From Flagellimonas lutaonensis (lineage in GTDB: Bacteria > Bacteroidota > Bacteroidia > Flavobacteriales > Flavobacteriaceae), in NCBI RefSeq assembly GCF_000963865.1, contig NZ_CP011071.1, forward strand, positions 1,740,501 to 1,804,500: a stretch of 64,000 bases of DNA, written 5' to 3'. The notes beneath the pieces were generated by a model, which made no database searches, was not told the origin of the DNA, and saw nothing but the letters and a program-made list of their open reading frames with translations. Below, piece after piece: positions 1 through 8,507 of the stretch; the stretch's first letter is position 1, and each line of letters starts with the position of its first letter. The position numbers and the translations under genes are program-made.

Positions 1-1
1 A

Positions 2-3000
2 ATCGGCCAATAGGTCGTTCAGGCGTTCTTTGGCACCTTCGGTGACCTTGGGCTCTGCCACATCCACAAAATCTTTCAGATGCATGAAATCGGCATTTAG
101 TTGGTTGTTGAAGTTGATAACATCTTGAAAGGTCTTTTGCTGGGGCTGAATGAGATTCTCTTCCCAAACGGTGATCCGCTCCATCAAGGTCTTGCCTTTT
201 TCAAGCAGTTCTTTCGCCTTGTCTTGGTCTTCCAATAATTTTTCGTAGTGCTTCAATTGTGCTTTGGCCGAGCGCATTTGGTTGACGGCTGCGTGCATCT
301 CTTTGAGGGTCTTTTCAATTTTGAGCAAAACTTCCTGTTGTTCTGCATAATCGCTTGGTGTGCCCTCGATAGTTGGATTGGCCAGAATGGTCGCGCTGGT
401 TTCCACGGTTTTGCCCCCAAACGTCAGTCGCAGGTCGTAGGTGCCCGGGGCCACCCTAGAACCGCCATAATTGCCAAAGATAAAAACCTTGTTCACAGCC
501 GGAATGGCTTCGCGCCTAAAATCCCAAGTGAAGCGATTGTACCCTTTTTTGGAGGGAAGTACCTGTGGCTTTGGCGGCCCACCAGGCCATGATGTAAAAT
601 CTTTTGGTTTTTGGTCGGTGTAGGTGCGAATGACCTGTCCGTTATCCAAAACCTCCAATTTCAAATCCATTGAATCGGCCTTTTTCGGAAGGTAATAATC
701 GATTGTAACGCCTGATTTGGGGTTTTCTCCCAAGCCTGGCACCTGTTTTTCGGTGCTTCCGCCAAAAATGCGGTACGCTGGTTTGGGTTGTACGATTTTC
801 AAGGTTTCAGCAGTGCCGAAACTGTTTTGGATGGCGCCCAGATCATCCAAAATCCAAAAAGAGCGGCCGGCTGTTGCGGCCACAAGGTCATTGTCTTGAA
901 TGGTAAGATCGTTAATGGGCACCACTGGTAGGTTCAATTGAAATTTCTGCCAATGCTGACCATCATCCAACGAAACATACAATCCCGTTTCCGTGCCGGC
1001 ATAGAGCAGCCCTTTTTTCTTTTTGTCTTCCCGCACTACACGAACAAAGGTGTGCTTGTCGGTAATGCCATTGGTGATTTTGGTCCATGTTTGGCCGTAA
1101 TCGGTCGTTTTTAAAATATACGGACTCAAATCCATGAATTTATACCGCATTACAGCGATGTACGCTGTACCTGCGTCGTGGGGCGATACCTCGATGCTAT
1201 TGACAATGCCCTCTTTCAGGTTTGGGGGCGTGATGTTCTCCCAATTGGCACCCCCATTTTTGGTGATGTGCACCAAACCATCATCGCTGCCTGCATAGAG
1301 AACGCCCTGTTCATGGGGTGATTCGACAAGGTACATAATGGTGTTGTAGTTTTCACCTCCTGCGGCCTCGTTCGTATACGGCCCTCCACCCGGGCCTTGC
1401 TTTTCTTTCTCGTCACGGGTAAGGTCTGGACTCACGACTTCCCAACTATGGCCGCCATCTTGGGTTTTGAATGCCACATTGCCGGCATGGTAGATCGTGT
1501 TTCGGTCATGGGGCGAGCTGATGATGGGAGCATTCCAGTTATAGCGGAACTTAAAATCTTTAGGTACTTTGCCCAGCCCCAGTTCGGGATAGGCCTTGAT
1601 GGGTTTCCCCTCTCGGGAGGCTTTCATCCATTTTTCGATGATGCCCTGGTAGCAGCCACCAAATACCACTTCAGGATTATCGGGGTCAAAGGCCAGATAG
1701 GCACTTTCACAGCCTGCCACCGAGTACCAGTCTTTCCAGTCAATGCCCTGATCATTGGTGCGGCTGGCAATGGCAATGGCAGAATTGTCTTGTTGCCCTC
1801 CATAGACATTGTAAGGGACCAAGTTGTCGGTAATGACCCTATAAAACTGTGCCGTGGGCTGGTTTTGTTGGGAGCTCCAACTTTTGCCCCCATTGTTGCT
1901 CACGTTGGCACCGCCGTCGTTGGCGTTGATCATGACATTGTTGTCTTTAGGATGTATCCATAGATCATGGTTGTCTCCATGTGGCGTGGACACGGGCACA
2001 AACGATTTACCACCATCAATGGATTTGGTAACGGGCGCATTCAGCACATACACAACATTCTCGTCTTGGGGGTCGGCAAAAATTTCCATGTAGTACCAAG
2101 AACGGGCAATGTTGATACGGTCTTTGTTGATTTGTGCCCATTTTTTACCTGCATCATCGCTTCGATAAACGCCTCCTTTTTCACCTTCGGCTTCGATAAC
2201 GGCAAAAACCCGTTCAGGATTTGCCCTTGAAACGGAGATGCCCGCCTTGCCAAATGCTTTGGGAAGCCCTTCTTCAAGCCGTTGCCAGGTAGTGCCACCG
2301 TCGGTGGATTTATAGAGGCCAGAGGATGGGCCACCCGACTCCATGGTCCAAGGGTATCGTCGATGCTGCCACATGGCGGCGTACAGGATCAAGGGGTTGG
2401 TCATGTCCATCGATAACGAAGATGCCCCAGTGTTCTCATCCACATAAAGCACGCGTTGCCATGTGGAACCGCCGTCTTGCGAACGGTAAATTCCGCGTTC
2501 GCTAGAAGGCCCGTACTGTGCCCCTTGGGCAGCCACGAACATAATATTGGGGTCTTTGGGGTGGATAATGACATCTGAAATATGTCGGGTCTCATCCAAA
2601 CCCATGTGTTTCCATGTTTTGCCCGCATCGGTGGATTTGTAGACCCCGTCGCCCATTGAGGTCATGACCCCCCTGGCGGCATGTTCGCCCATGCCCACCA
2701 GAATAATGTTGGGGTTACTTTCTGAAACCGCAATATCGCCCACGGTACCCGTGCCCAATTGTCCATCGGATATATTCTTCCAGGTGATGCCATCATCGAC
2801 CGTTTTCCAGATGCCACCGCCCGTAGTGCCCATATAGTAGGTCATGGGCTGCCCGACGACACCCGTTGCGGCGACACTTCGCCCACCACGAAAAGGGCCG
2901 ATATTGCGCCATTTCAACCCTGTGTAGAGCGAATCGTTCAAAACAATGCTAGGGGCCGTTGCTTTCTTTTTACGTTTTTGTGCGGGTACTAAGAGTGTGA

Positions 3001-3040
3001 TGAGCAAAAATGGCAACAAGGCAATGCGAAGCATTTTCAT
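2..3040 (-). CDS. secreted BNR/VPS10-type beta-propeller protein (partial, C-terminus outside window)
   Basis: About 1,013 codons are open from an ATG at 3040 to the left edge, so the stop codon lies outside the window. The first ~20 residues form a signal peptide ([17 protein letters not shown]). Many BNR/Asp-box units of the form S-x-D-x-G-x-x-W follow ([36 protein letters not shown]), as in the flavobacterial 'VPS10 domain-containing / glycosyl hydrolase' family of roughly 1,050-1,090 residues. The C-terminal part has a beta-rich segment and then a helical region. The propeller fold is clear, but the substrate is not; members are often annotated as hydrolases without direct evidence. Probable location is periplasm or outer surface. 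It lies 86 bp downstream of the SIMPL gene on the same strand. Confidence 0.85.
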   Translation of the reverse strand, partial: MKMLRIALLPFLLITLLVPAQKRKKKATAPSIVLNDSLYTGLKWRNIGPFRGGRSVAATGVVGQPMTYYMGTTGGGIWKTVDDGITWKNISDGQLGTGTVGDIAVSESNPNIILVGMGEHAARGVMTSMGDGVYKSTDAGKTWKHMGLDETRHISDVIIHPKDPNIMFVAAQGAQYGPSSERGIYRSQDGGSTWQRVLYVDENTGASSLSMDMTNPLILYAAMWQHRRYPWTMESGGPSSGLYKSTDGGTTWQRLEEGLPKAFGKAGISVSRANPERVFAVIEAEGEKGGVYRSDDAGKKWAQINKDRINIARSWYYMEIFADPQDENVVYVLNAPVTKSIDGGKSFVPVSTPHGDNHDLWIHPKDNNVMINANDGGANVSNNGGKSWSSQQNQPTAQFYRVITDNLVPYNVYGGQQDNSAIAIASRTNDQGIDWKDWYSVAGCESAYLAFDPDNPEVVFGGCYQGIIEKWMKASREGKPIKAYPELGLGKVPKDFKFRYNWNAPIISSPHDRNTIYHAGNVAFKTQDGGHSWEVVSPDLTRDEKEKQGPGGGPYTNEAAGGENYNTIMYLVESPHEQGVLYAGSDDGLVHITKNGGANWENITPPNLKEGIVNSIEVSPHDAGTAYIAVMRYKFMDLSPYILKTTDYGQTWTKITNGITDKHTFVRVVREDKKKKGLLYAGTETGLYVSLDDGQHWQKFQLNLPVVPINDLTIQDNDLVAATAGRSFWILDDLGAIQNSFGTAETLKIVQPKPAYRIFGGSTEKQVPGLGENPKSGVTIDYYLPKKADSMDLKLEVLDNGQVIRTYTDQKPKDFTSWPGGPPKPQVLPSKKGYNRFTWDFRREAIPAVNKVFIFGNYGGSRVAPGTYDLRLTFGGKTVETSATILANPTIEGTPSDYAEQQEVLLKIEKTLKEMHAAVNQMRSAKAQLKHYEKLLEDQDKAKELLEKGKTLMERITVWEENLIQPQQKTFQDVINFNNQLNADFMHLKDFVDVAEPKVTEGAKERLNDLLAD

Positions 3041-3126
3041 GGTCGGTTATCTGAATTGGTTAACACTAAGCAAGATAACAATTCAAACCATATTTACGGC
3101 ATTGGCCGTTGCCCATAGGTAGGTGA

Positions 3127-3822
3127 TTACTCGATCAGCCTAAATTTGATGTTTACTGTGGTCTCTACCCTGATTTTTTCAAAATCGATGTCCAATGGTT
3201 CTGCTTCGGCCATGTCCATTTTTGCCATGGTTTGCATGCGCGGTTGGTTGTATCGGGGATAGTAGGGTTGTGAGTGGTCAACAATATGGATGGCAGGCCC
3301 CACTTTTTGTCCCAATGGGTCGGTGAGCGCCACAGCCTTTTGTTTGGCCTTTTTTACGGCCCGCTTTTTCAGTTCGAGCTCGAGTTCATCCATTTTTGAA
3401 TACTCGGTCTTTTCGAGGTAGGTGTTGGCAATGTCGAGGTCTTCAAGGGCGGCCATTACCTTGCCCGTAGTAAGTCCGTCGTAGACCAATAGGGAATATT
3501 GCTTGCTTTTGAGCACTTCCTTCCCCCGCAAAAAATATTTTTTGAAGTTGCTGCTCAGGTCTTTGATCACCAATTGCTTGTCAATATCAATGCCCAAGGC
3601 TTTCAACCGCTGTGCCATTTTGTTCTCTTGTTCCTCGACCGATTTGCGCCCACGCGAATCTTTTTCTTGAATGGTGATGCTCAAATAAATTTTGTCTGGG
3701 GTCACCAAGGTATCGACACGGGCCGATGTTTCGAGATAGGGTACATCCAAAAAATTTTTCGATTGTGAAAAGGTTGTTGGTGCCATTGCTAAAAGAGTAA
3801 GGACTAAGAGTACATTTTTCAT
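3127..3822 (-). CDS. SIMPL domain protein (DUF541), exported
   Basis: 231 residues beginning with a signal peptide (about 1-19, ending AMAPTTFSQ). The remainder matches the SIMPL/DUF541 pattern: an N-terminal 'ARVDTLVTPDKIYLSITI' strand, a central helix with KxLKALGI, an 'LxxLGQKVG' segment and a C-terminal 'VETTVNIKFRL' strand. In other bacteria such proteins (e.g. BP26) are periplasmic and form oligomeric channels or rings; the molecular role is unsettled. It precedes the propeller gene on the same strand and may be cotranscribed with it. Family assignment is firm, function is not. Confidence 0.85.
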   Translation of the reverse strand: MKNVLLVLTLLAMAPTTFSQSKNFLDVPYLETSARVDTLVTPDKIYLSITIQEKDSRGRKSVEEQENKMAQRLKALGIDIDKQLVIKDLSSNFKKYFLRGKEVLKSKQYSLLVYDGLTTGKVMAALEDLDIANTYLEKTEYSKMDELELELKKRAVKKAKQKAVALTDPLGQKVGPAIHIVDHSQPYYPRYNQPRMQTMAKMDMAEAEPLDIDFEKIRVETTVNIKFRLIE

Positions 3823-3886
3823 GTTACTGGTTTTTAATCAAACAAGCGCAAATCCGATGCCAAAGTATTGGGGGTTACAAAAACAT

Positions 3887-4309
3887 TCAACCTTCAAACC
3901 CGATTTCTTTGTGTGAACCGTCGCAATAGGGCTTGTTGCTTGAGGCACCGCAACGACAAAATGCGGTGGACCTTTTCTTGGTCTCTACCGTGCCATCGGC
4001 CAAGGTTACTTTTAGGTCGCCGCTTACCAATAGAGGGCCATTTTCTACGATATTACATTCGGTGATTTTGGTTTCTTCCATTTCTATTTCTCCTTTTATT
4101 GAATAAGTCAGTGCACCAGAAGGGCATTTTGATATTTGGTCCTTTAATTGGTCGATTGTGGCGTTCCCAGGTTTTATCCATGGTTTTTCATTGGGTCTGT
4201 ACACCTCGGGCAAGGTCTTTACACAAATCTCTGAGTGGATGCATTTTTTGGGTTTCCATATAACGGTCAACTCACCATTGCTGTACTCTTTTACAATTTC
4301 CTTTTCCAT
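3887..4309 (-). CDS. Fer4_19-type ferredoxin domain fused to a CDGSH iron-sulfur domain
   Basis: 140 residues with two metal-binding parts. Residues 10-70 carry Cys23, Cys29 and Cys62 (CIHSEIC...CPSGAL), the divergent mono-cluster 4Fe-4S pattern of PF06902. Residues 110-135 carry Cys118, Cys120, Cys129 and His133 (CRC...KPYCDGSH), the exact 3Cys-1His ligand set of CDGSH 2Fe-2S proteins. It is probably a small cytoplasmic electron-transfer or redox-sensing protein; the partner is unknown. Its ATG lies one base past the end of the upstream GNAT gene, so the two are probably translationally coupled. Confidence 0.9.
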   Translation of the reverse strand: MEKEIVKEYSNGELTVIWKPKKCIHSEICVKTLPEVYRPNEKPWIKPGNATIDQLKDQISKCPSGALTYSIKGEIEMEETKITECNIVENGPLLVSGDLKVTLADGTVETKKRSTAFCRCGASSNKPYCDGSHKEIGFEG

Positions 4310-4310
4310 A

Positions 4311-4604
4311 TTATGCGATGTTTATCCCTTTCAAGACCAGTTCGCGCCACTCTGGGTGTTTTTTGATATAACCTGCCACAAATGGGCATAGCGGAATAAG
4401 GGTAAGGTCGTTCTTTTTGATGTCTTCCAATACTTGTCTGACAAGTTCAGAGCCAATGCCCTTGCCCTCGAGTGCTTTGGCCACTTCGGTATGGGTCAGG
4501 TAGATTTTGTCTTGGGCCTTGATATATTCGATTTTGGGCGTATGGCCGCCAACCTGAAATTCGTATTGTTTTTTTTCTGTATTGTCGATGAGATGGTGCT
4601 CCAT
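4311..4604 (-). CDS. small GNAT-fold N-acetyltransferase (YjdJ/PF14542 type)
   Basis: 97 residues, the size of the minimal single-domain acetyltransferases of PF14542. The acetyl-CoA loop is visible as EGKGIGSELV (about residues 46-55), preceded by 'YLTHTEVAKAL' and followed by the family signature 'LIPLCPFVAGYIKKHPEW'. The acceptor substrate of this family is not established. The stop is one base before the start of the CDGSH gene, so the pair forms a tight two-gene operon. Upstream lies a 250-bp spacer with one inverted repeat. Confidence 0.9.
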   Translation of the reverse strand: MEHHLIDNTEKKQYEFQVGGHTPKIEYIKAQDKIYLTHTEVAKALEGKGIGSELVRQVLEDIKKNDLTLIPLCPFVAGYIKKHPEWRELVLKGINIA

Positions 4605-4736
4605 TGCTCTTTAGAGAATATGTACAAAAGATACGAATTGTTGGGCAAACAGGGGATTGGTGAGATAAGGTTTAAAGATTGGGGTTATATGATTGCAGAT
4701 GGCCTTTCAGTTGACTGCAGTCTCATGTATGGCTTC

Positions 4737-4771
4737 GTTACGGAAAATCAGCTATGGTTTTCCGCCGTAAC
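4737..4771. repeat. inverted repeat in spacer upstream of GNAT gene
   Basis: CGGAAAA (4741-4747) and TTTTCCG (4758-4764) form a 7-bp stem. An alternative outer pairing of GTTACGG (4737-4743) with CCGTAAC (4765-4771) is also perfect. No T-tract follows on either strand, so it is not a typical terminator. It sits 130 bp upstream of the GNAT start. Role unknown. Confidence 0.45.
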
Positions 4772-4854
4772 CGAAAGATAGCAAATTGCGATGAATTCCG
4801 ATTGGGGACTTAACCGCAATAAGCTAAGTACGTCTTAAGTTTGGAACTGGCTTT

Positions 4855-5274
4855 TCAGTATTTATTTTCTGAAGTGATTTTTGGCCATTTCCAAGCATGC
4901 CAAACAATCAGACAAGTAATAATACTTTCCAAAAATGCCAGAAAAACGTAAAATCTGTACCATTCAGTATTCGAACTAAATCCAATAAATAGCATCATAA
5001 GAGTAAATAATAAACCAAATAGAATATTCAGTATTCGATTTATTTTTGCTTTAAGTATGATTGAAAGAGCGACCATTATTGATGAAATTGCTAGTATTAT
5101 CGTCGCTATAAATAGTTTGTTGGGACTATCCAAAATATTCTCACCTGTGAGCAAACTATTCACTTTGCCGGGGGTATATAACTCAAAATAGTCACCATAT
5201 AAATAGCAGAATGTTGCTGAAGCCCACAATGAAGCAAGTTTGATTTTTATATTCACTTTTGGGTTTTCTAACAT
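4855..5274 (-). CDS. DUF6326 family four-helix membrane protein
   Basis: 139 residues with four predicted membrane segments (about 10-27, 55-75, 85-103, 108-128). The layout and conserved pieces (an N-terminal 'KLASLWASATFCYLYGDYFEL' box, a Leu-Leu-Thr-Gly loop, and a C-terminal 'ITCLIVWHAWKW') match the Bacteroidota DUF6326 family. The function of the family is unknown. It stands alone: the neighbours on both sides are separated by several hundred bases. Base composition is more AT-rich than the flanking genes, which may indicate recent acquisition; this is an inference by eye. Confidence 0.8.
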   Translation of the reverse strand: MLENPKVNIKIKLASLWASATFCYLYGDYFELYTPGKVNSLLTGENILDSPNKLFIATIILAISSIMVALSIILKAKINRILNILFGLLFTLMMLFIGFSSNTEWYRFYVFLAFLESIITCLIVWHAWKWPKITSENKY

Positions 5275-5483
5275 ATTCTTTTGGTTTTAAAGTTCAATTA
5301 TTCATATATCTATTTATAAAGACGCAAAATCTTTTCGAATGGTTGTCTGAAATTAAATGGTTATTACCATTTCAGTTTGTTTGGCAACAATGAACAAAGT
5401 GGAACAAGTAGCGAAAAGATAACAGTTTTATCTTGACAAGGGGAGTGCCAATAATTATATCATTTTATGGTAAATTTATAATG

Positions 5484-5543
5484 AAAAAGCCCCGCCAGAG
5501 ACCAGTTTTCGACTTGGTATGTCGGCTGTATCTCTAACAGGGC
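5484..5543 (-). terminator. intrinsic terminator of the candidate RNA
   Basis: On the minus strand GCCCTGTTAGAGA (5543-5531) pairs over all 13 positions, counting G-U, with TCTCTGGCGGGGC (5501-5489), immediately followed by five T residues. The loop contains its own small hairpin (CGAC...GTCG). Confidence 0.7.
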
Positions 5544-5738
5544 TACCTGCGGTAACAGGATTTCAGAAGTGATGTTTTGGAGTGTATAGGATTCTAGGTT
5601 ATGAATCTAGCCCTAGCTTAACTTTCAGCCGTTATCTGTTTGACGGTCTTGTTAACATCACATTCTTCGTTTTTTAATCCCAATTTATGGGGCTTATTTT
5701 ATTCTAGAATACACCAAAAAGTGTTTTTGTTTCTTTAT
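5484..5738 (-). ncRNA. candidate structured small RNA of unknown family
   Basis: A strong intrinsic terminator reads out on the minus strand at 5543-5484, yet no minus-strand protein gene lies upstream of it; the next genes to the right are plus-strand. This implies a free-standing minus-strand transcript. A perfect TAnnTTTG box (TACGTTTG at 5752-5745) could place the 5' end near 5738, giving about 250 nt, although no TTG sits at the right distance. Internal structure includes CTAGG...CCTAG around 5600-5622 and a possible long-range pairing of AAGCCCC (about 5693-5687) with GGGGCTT at the 3' end. A 6S-like architecture is possible but unproven. The conserved cores of tmRNA, RNase P and SRP RNA were not recognised. 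Confidence 0.45.
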
Positions 5739-5866
5739 TTTTCTCAAACGTACAATACGTCCTTTTTGAAAAAAGGACAGCTAGTTGTTAAAAGTTTTCA
5801 AACGACTACAAACGTTTACAAACGAAAATAAGTGCTTCCTGACCGAATCTTTTTTCCCCACAGTTC

Positions 5867-5874
5867 TATGTTTG
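5867..5874 (+). promoter_or_regulatory. candidate -7 box of ssb
   Basis: TATGTTTG fits the Bacteroidota sigma-A -7 consensus TAnnTTTG exactly and would give a leader of about 50 nt before the ssb ATG at 5933. No TTG lies 17-23 bp upstream (a CTG lies 25 bp upstream), so the call rests on one half only. Confidence 0.4.
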
Positions 5875-5932
5875 CCCTGTCGGATGATGGACATTCGATT
5901 GCATTGACTGTTTAACCTTAAAAATTAGAAAG

Positions 5933-6265
5933 ATGAACGCGCTTAAAAACAAAGTACAGTTGATTGGTAACTTGGGGCAAGACCCCGAAATCGTGACATT
6001 GGAGAACGGCAATAGGCTTGCCAAGTTTTCCATCGCCACCAGCGATTATTACAAAAACGCCAAAGGAGAGAAAGTGGAGGAGACCCAATGGCACAATATT
6101 GTGGCCTGGGGCAAAACCGCAGAGATTGTCGAAAACTATCTTACCAAGGGCAAGCAAGTGGCCATCGAGGGCAAGTTGACACACCGCTCGTACGAGACCA
6201 AAGAAGGCGAGAAACGGTATATCACCGAGATTCGCTGTAACGAATTGCTCATGTTGGGAAAGTAA
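5933..6265 (+). CDS. ssb: single-stranded DNA-binding protein (short form)
   Basis: 110 residues covering one complete OB fold: 'MNALKNKVQLIGNLGQDPE' opening, 'ETQWHNIVAWGKTAEIV' in the middle and 'RSYETKEGEKRYITEI' near the end, all typical of bacterial SSB. It stops right after the fold (ELLMLGK), so it lacks the linker and the acidic DDDIPF-type tip through which housekeeping SSB recruits partner proteins. Many flavobacteria carry this short paralogue beside a longer SSB encoded elsewhere; that a second copy exists here is an inference. It is monocistronic, with a strong terminator directly after it. Confidence 0.93.
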   Translation: MNALKNKVQLIGNLGQDPEIVTLENGNRLAKFSIATSDYYKNAKGEKVEETQWHNIVAWGKTAEIVENYLTKGKQVAIEGKLTHRSYETKEGEKRYITEIRCNELLMLGK

Positions 6266-6284
6266 TTTGACAACAGACATCGAT

Positions 6285-6314
6285 AAAAGGGGCATTTTGC
6301 CCCTTTTCTTTTTT
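6285..6314 (+). terminator. intrinsic terminator after ssb
   Basis: AAAAGGGGC (6285-6293) and GCCCCTTTT (6299-6307) form a 9-bp stem with a 5-base loop, followed by a T-rich tail (CTTTTTT), 19 bp past the ssb stop. Confidence 0.85.
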
Positions 6315-6395
6315 ATGCTGCCGATTTAACAATAACTTAAGGTAGTACCATGCAACGAAATACCTCTTTGCTCGTCTAACAGAAAAAGCCTGTTC

Positions 6396-6800
6396 ATGAA
6401 GCGCACCGCTGTCCATATCATCTTCCTGATCTGCCTTCCGGTAGGGGTGTGGTCGCAGGTGAACCCCATTGAAAGGGGTCATAGGTTTTATGCTGAATTG
6501 GCACATGCCGATGCCATGTACGAGCATACGCTACCAAAAATGGCCATTGAGGACGAGATTGATTTTTGGACAGACCAAAAGACCTTTGAGCGGCACTTGG
6601 CCGAAAACGACCCACAGGCATATCAAATATACTTGAACAGCAAGGGCTCGGCCTATAGGGCCCATCAAAAAATCTGTGGTACACATTGCGGCCATAGCGA
6701 ACAGTATTTTCGAACTGCCTCGTTTTACATGGTGAACGGCGAAGCTGAAGATATAATGGCCTATACCGCAGAGCCGAAAGAACCCAAGGGAAAGAATTGA
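6396..6800 (+). CDS. small exported protein of unknown function
   Basis: 134 residues. The first 20 form a clear signal peptide (IIFLICLPVGVWSQ, predicted cleavage after WSQ). The mature part is hydrophilic and contains one Cys pair (CGTHC, about residues 94-98) with neighbouring His residues (HQKICGTHCGH), which could bind a metal or form a disulfide. No known domain is recognised. It is flanked by the ssb terminator on one side and converges with the minus-strand 53-codon gene on the other, so it is probably monocistronic. Reality as a gene is supported by the signal peptide and by codon use like the neighbours. Confidence 0.7.
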   Translation: MKRTAVHIIFLICLPVGVWSQVNPIERGHRFYAELAHADAMYEHTLPKMAIEDEIDFWTDQKTFERHLAENDPQAYQIYLNSKGSAYRAHQKICGTHCGHSEQYFRTASFYMVNGEAEDIMAYTAEPKEPKGKN

Positions 6801-6820
6801 GACCACCTGCAACGTGGGGC

Positions 6821-6982
6821 CTAAGCTACCTTTTTCAGCAAATCAAAACAAGGGCAACGCTTGCAGCGCTTATGCTCGCCCTTTTTGTACTTTTCACAGC
6901 ACTTTGACTTACATTTTTTTGGCGACATCTTTGTTAAGAGCGCTTTCTTGTTTTTCTTCTTGTCCTTTTTCTTTTTGCCCAT
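6821..6982 (-). CDS. 53-residue Lys/Cys-rich small protein
   Basis: A short gene that length filters miss. It begins with a poly-basic stretch (MGKKKKDKKKNKK, residues 1-13) and continues with a cysteine cluster CKSKCCEKY...KRCKRCPCF (Cys at about 24, 28, 29, 40, 43 and 45) before LLKKVA and the stop. The paired Cys-x2/3-Cys spacing suggests a small zinc- or iron-binding domain, and the basic tail suggests nucleic-acid contact; both are inferences. A perfect TAGCTTTG promoter box sits 20 bp upstream of the ATG. I believe similar short proteins occur in other Flavobacteriaceae, but this has to be confirmed by search. Confidence 0.7.
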   Translation of the reverse strand: MGKKKKDKKKNKKALLTKMSPKKCKSKCCEKYKKGEHKRCKRCPCFDLLKKVA

Positions 6983-7002
6983 CGAAAAGCAATAACGATT
7001 GG

Positions 7003-7010
7003 CAAAGCTA
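7003..7010 (-). promoter_or_regulatory. -7 box of the 53-codon gene
   Basis: On the minus strand TAGCTTTG matches TAnnTTTG exactly, 20 bp ahead of the ATG at 6982. The position 19 bp further upstream reads TTT instead of TTG. The surrounding sequence (7011-7045) is very AT-rich. Confidence 0.5.
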
Positions 7011-7049
7011 ATTATTTTTAATAAATCTAAATAAAGAAATTATAAACAA

Positions 7050-7571
7050 TTACTCACCGCCCATGTTGGAGGCCGCACTTTCAACATTGATCTGTTGCAA
7101 GTCACGGTCAAAAAGGTAAAGGCCTCCCTTGTCGTTTCCAATCAAACTGATCTTGTCCAATATGGTGCGGGCAAGCGCTTCTTCCTCTATCTGCTCAGAA
7201 ACGTACCACTGCAGAAAATTATGGGTGGCATAGTCTTTTTCTTCCAAGGTTATGTGCACAATATCGTTGATGCTTTTCGACACAAAGATTTCGTGTTGGT
7301 ACAGCTCTTCGAACATCTTTTGAAAGGTGCCAAACTCCGTTTTGGGTGCCTTCAGTTCAGATATTTGTGCGTGGCCGCCCCGTTCGTTCACATATTTGAT
7401 GAGTTTGAGCATGTGCATGCGTTCTTCATCAGAATGGTCGTACATGAAGCCCGCTATGCCTTCCAATCCCTTTACTTCGGCCCATGAGGCCATTGAAAGG
7501 TACACTTGCGATGATTCTGCTTCAATCCGTATTTGGTTGTTGAGTGCTTTTTCAACTTTTTTTGATAACAT
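7050..7571 (-). CDS. non-haem bacterial ferritin
   Basis: 173 residues, the normal length of FtnA-type ferritins. The di-iron ferroxidase ligands are visible: Glu17 and Tyr24 in 'IRIEAESSQVYLSMASW', the EExxH motif in 'HSDEERMHMLKLI', and the E...Q-x2-E set in 'ISLEEKDYATHNF' to 'WYVSEQIEEE' (here HITLEEKDYATHNFLQWY). It oxidises Fe(II) and stores it as a ferric mineral inside a 24-mer in the cytoplasm. The gene appears monocistronic. The preceding small Cys-rich gene is on the same strand downstream but has its own promoter box. Confidence 0.95.
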   Translation of the reverse strand: MLSKKVEKALNNQIRIEAESSQVYLSMASWAEVKGLEGIAGFMYDHSDEERMHMLKLIKYVNERGGHAQISELKAPKTEFGTFQKMFEELYQHEIFVSKSINDIVHITLEEKDYATHNFLQWYVSEQIEEEALARTILDKISLIGNDKGGLYLFDRDLQQINVESAASNMGGE

Positions 7572-7637
7572 ATCGGTGGGTTTTATACTATAAAATTACA
7601 AAATGATTGAGTTGTACAGACTTTTTACAGGGTCGAA

Positions 7638-8477
7638 TTAAAAAGAAATGACCACGCCCATTTTTCTTGGCCCGAAAGACAGGTGCCAGCTTACATCTTT
7701 GCTTTGGTCGTTGTACTTTTCGCTGTATTTTTTGTCAAGGTATTTATCGATTGATTCCACGATAAAGATACTCAGTACTGCGCTGAATGCCACATCGGAG
7801 ACCCAATGAAAACGGTCTACCACCCTAACGAAACCGGGCACCATGCCCACGGTGTAGATACCTGCTTTCACCCAGGGATTCTTGAACTGTTTGGCGATGG
7901 CATAGGCATTGGTAAAGGCCAACATCGTATGGCCCGAAAAGAACGAATCGTAATTGAAGACCCGGTCGAGGTGAAAGAGATCATAGGTGCTGGATGGATC
8001 ACCACTTCGTGGACGGGCCCTTCCGATGATCCGTTTGGTGACCTGTTGCAGAAAGCCCCCGGCTGTGGCCGAGGCCATGAGCAATACCCCTGTTCTCCGT
8101 AATTTTTCATTTTTGGTGAAGAGTCCCACCGCATAGATACCTCCTGTGAGCATATAGTTGTTGTCAGGGTTGCCAAACCTGTTTCCGTAATCTTTGACGA
8201 ATTGCGGCACATCGCCCCGAATGCCATTGGCCCAATCGTCCAGTTCATCATCAATAGTAAACAGCAGTGCGGTACCGGCAGCGGTGTAGCCAAATCGGGC
8301 CCAATCATCGCCCTTCCAGTGAAATGGGCGACTGTAGGCATGCCCGATTCCCCCGAACATGCTGCCCATGTCATAGGTGAAGTCATTCCACAGGGTGCGC
8401 TGTTTTTGAACGGGCGCTTTTTGTGCGCTCACCTGAAAGATAAAAAGGGCAAGTAATAGGGGCATGGCTGTTTTCAT
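7638..8477 (-). CDS. PAP2-family membrane-associated phosphatase
   Basis: The start is placed at the second ATG (8477) because it opens a standard signal peptide (MKTAMPLLLALFIFQVSAQ). The 279-residue product contains the three PAP2 motifs: KRIIGRARP (K-x6-RP), FSGH in 'SFFSGHTMLAF', and RVVDRFHWVSD (R-x5-H-x3-D). These give the His/Asp/Arg active site of phosphatidic-acid or undecaprenyl-diphosphate phosphatases. Several hydrophobic helices suggest the inner membrane with the active site facing the periplasm. The physiological substrate (lipid phosphate, Und-PP or lipid A) cannot be told from sequence. Confidence 0.9.
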   Translation of the reverse strand: MKTAMPLLLALFIFQVSAQKAPVQKQRTLWNDFTYDMGSMFGGIGHAYSRPFHWKGDDWARFGYTAAGTALLFTIDDELDDWANGIRGDVPQFVKDYGNRFGNPDNNYMLTGGIYAVGLFTKNEKLRRTGVLLMASATAGGFLQQVTKRIIGRARPRSGDPSSTYDLFHLDRVFNYDSFFSGHTMLAFTNAYAIAKQFKNPWVKAGIYTVGMVPGFVRVVDRFHWVSDVAFSAVLSIFIVESIDKYLDKKYSEKYNDQSKDVSWHLSFGPRKMGVVISF

Positions 8478-8507
8478 CGGCTTTGGCATTTGTGTTTCAA
8501 TATAGGG

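Larger units (their letters stand above)
5275..5932. other. 658-bp intergenic region, AT-rich, with a likely RNA gene
   Basis: No convincing protein gene. An open frame at 5640-5831 (63 codons) has no family resemblance and a biased Phe/Ser/Lys composition. The left half carries a strong minus-strand terminator and probable RNA gene (separate entries). Positions 5759-5779 hold an inverted repeat (GTCCTTTTT...AAAAAGGAC). Positions 5790-5826 hold repeated AAACG units (TCAAACG, ACAAACG, ACAAACG). The right end contains the ssb promoter region. Confidence 0.6.

Noticed and set aside
248-2628. Several open frames of 60-190 codons on both strands
   Set aside because: They are shadows of the long minus-strand propeller gene, which keeps its BNR repeats and codon pattern throughout.
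4737-4771. Integron attC-like site
   Set aside because: The palindrome ends do not match the RYYYAAC/GTTRRRY core, and no cassette order is visible.
5640-5831. 63-codon plus-strand ORF with Phe/Ser-rich product
   Set aside because: No family match, low-complexity composition, and it overlaps the candidate RNA region; more likely AT-rich chance.
6814-7011. 65-codon plus-strand ORF
   Set aside because: It is antisense to the 53-residue Cys/Lys-rich gene, whose promoter and composition are better.
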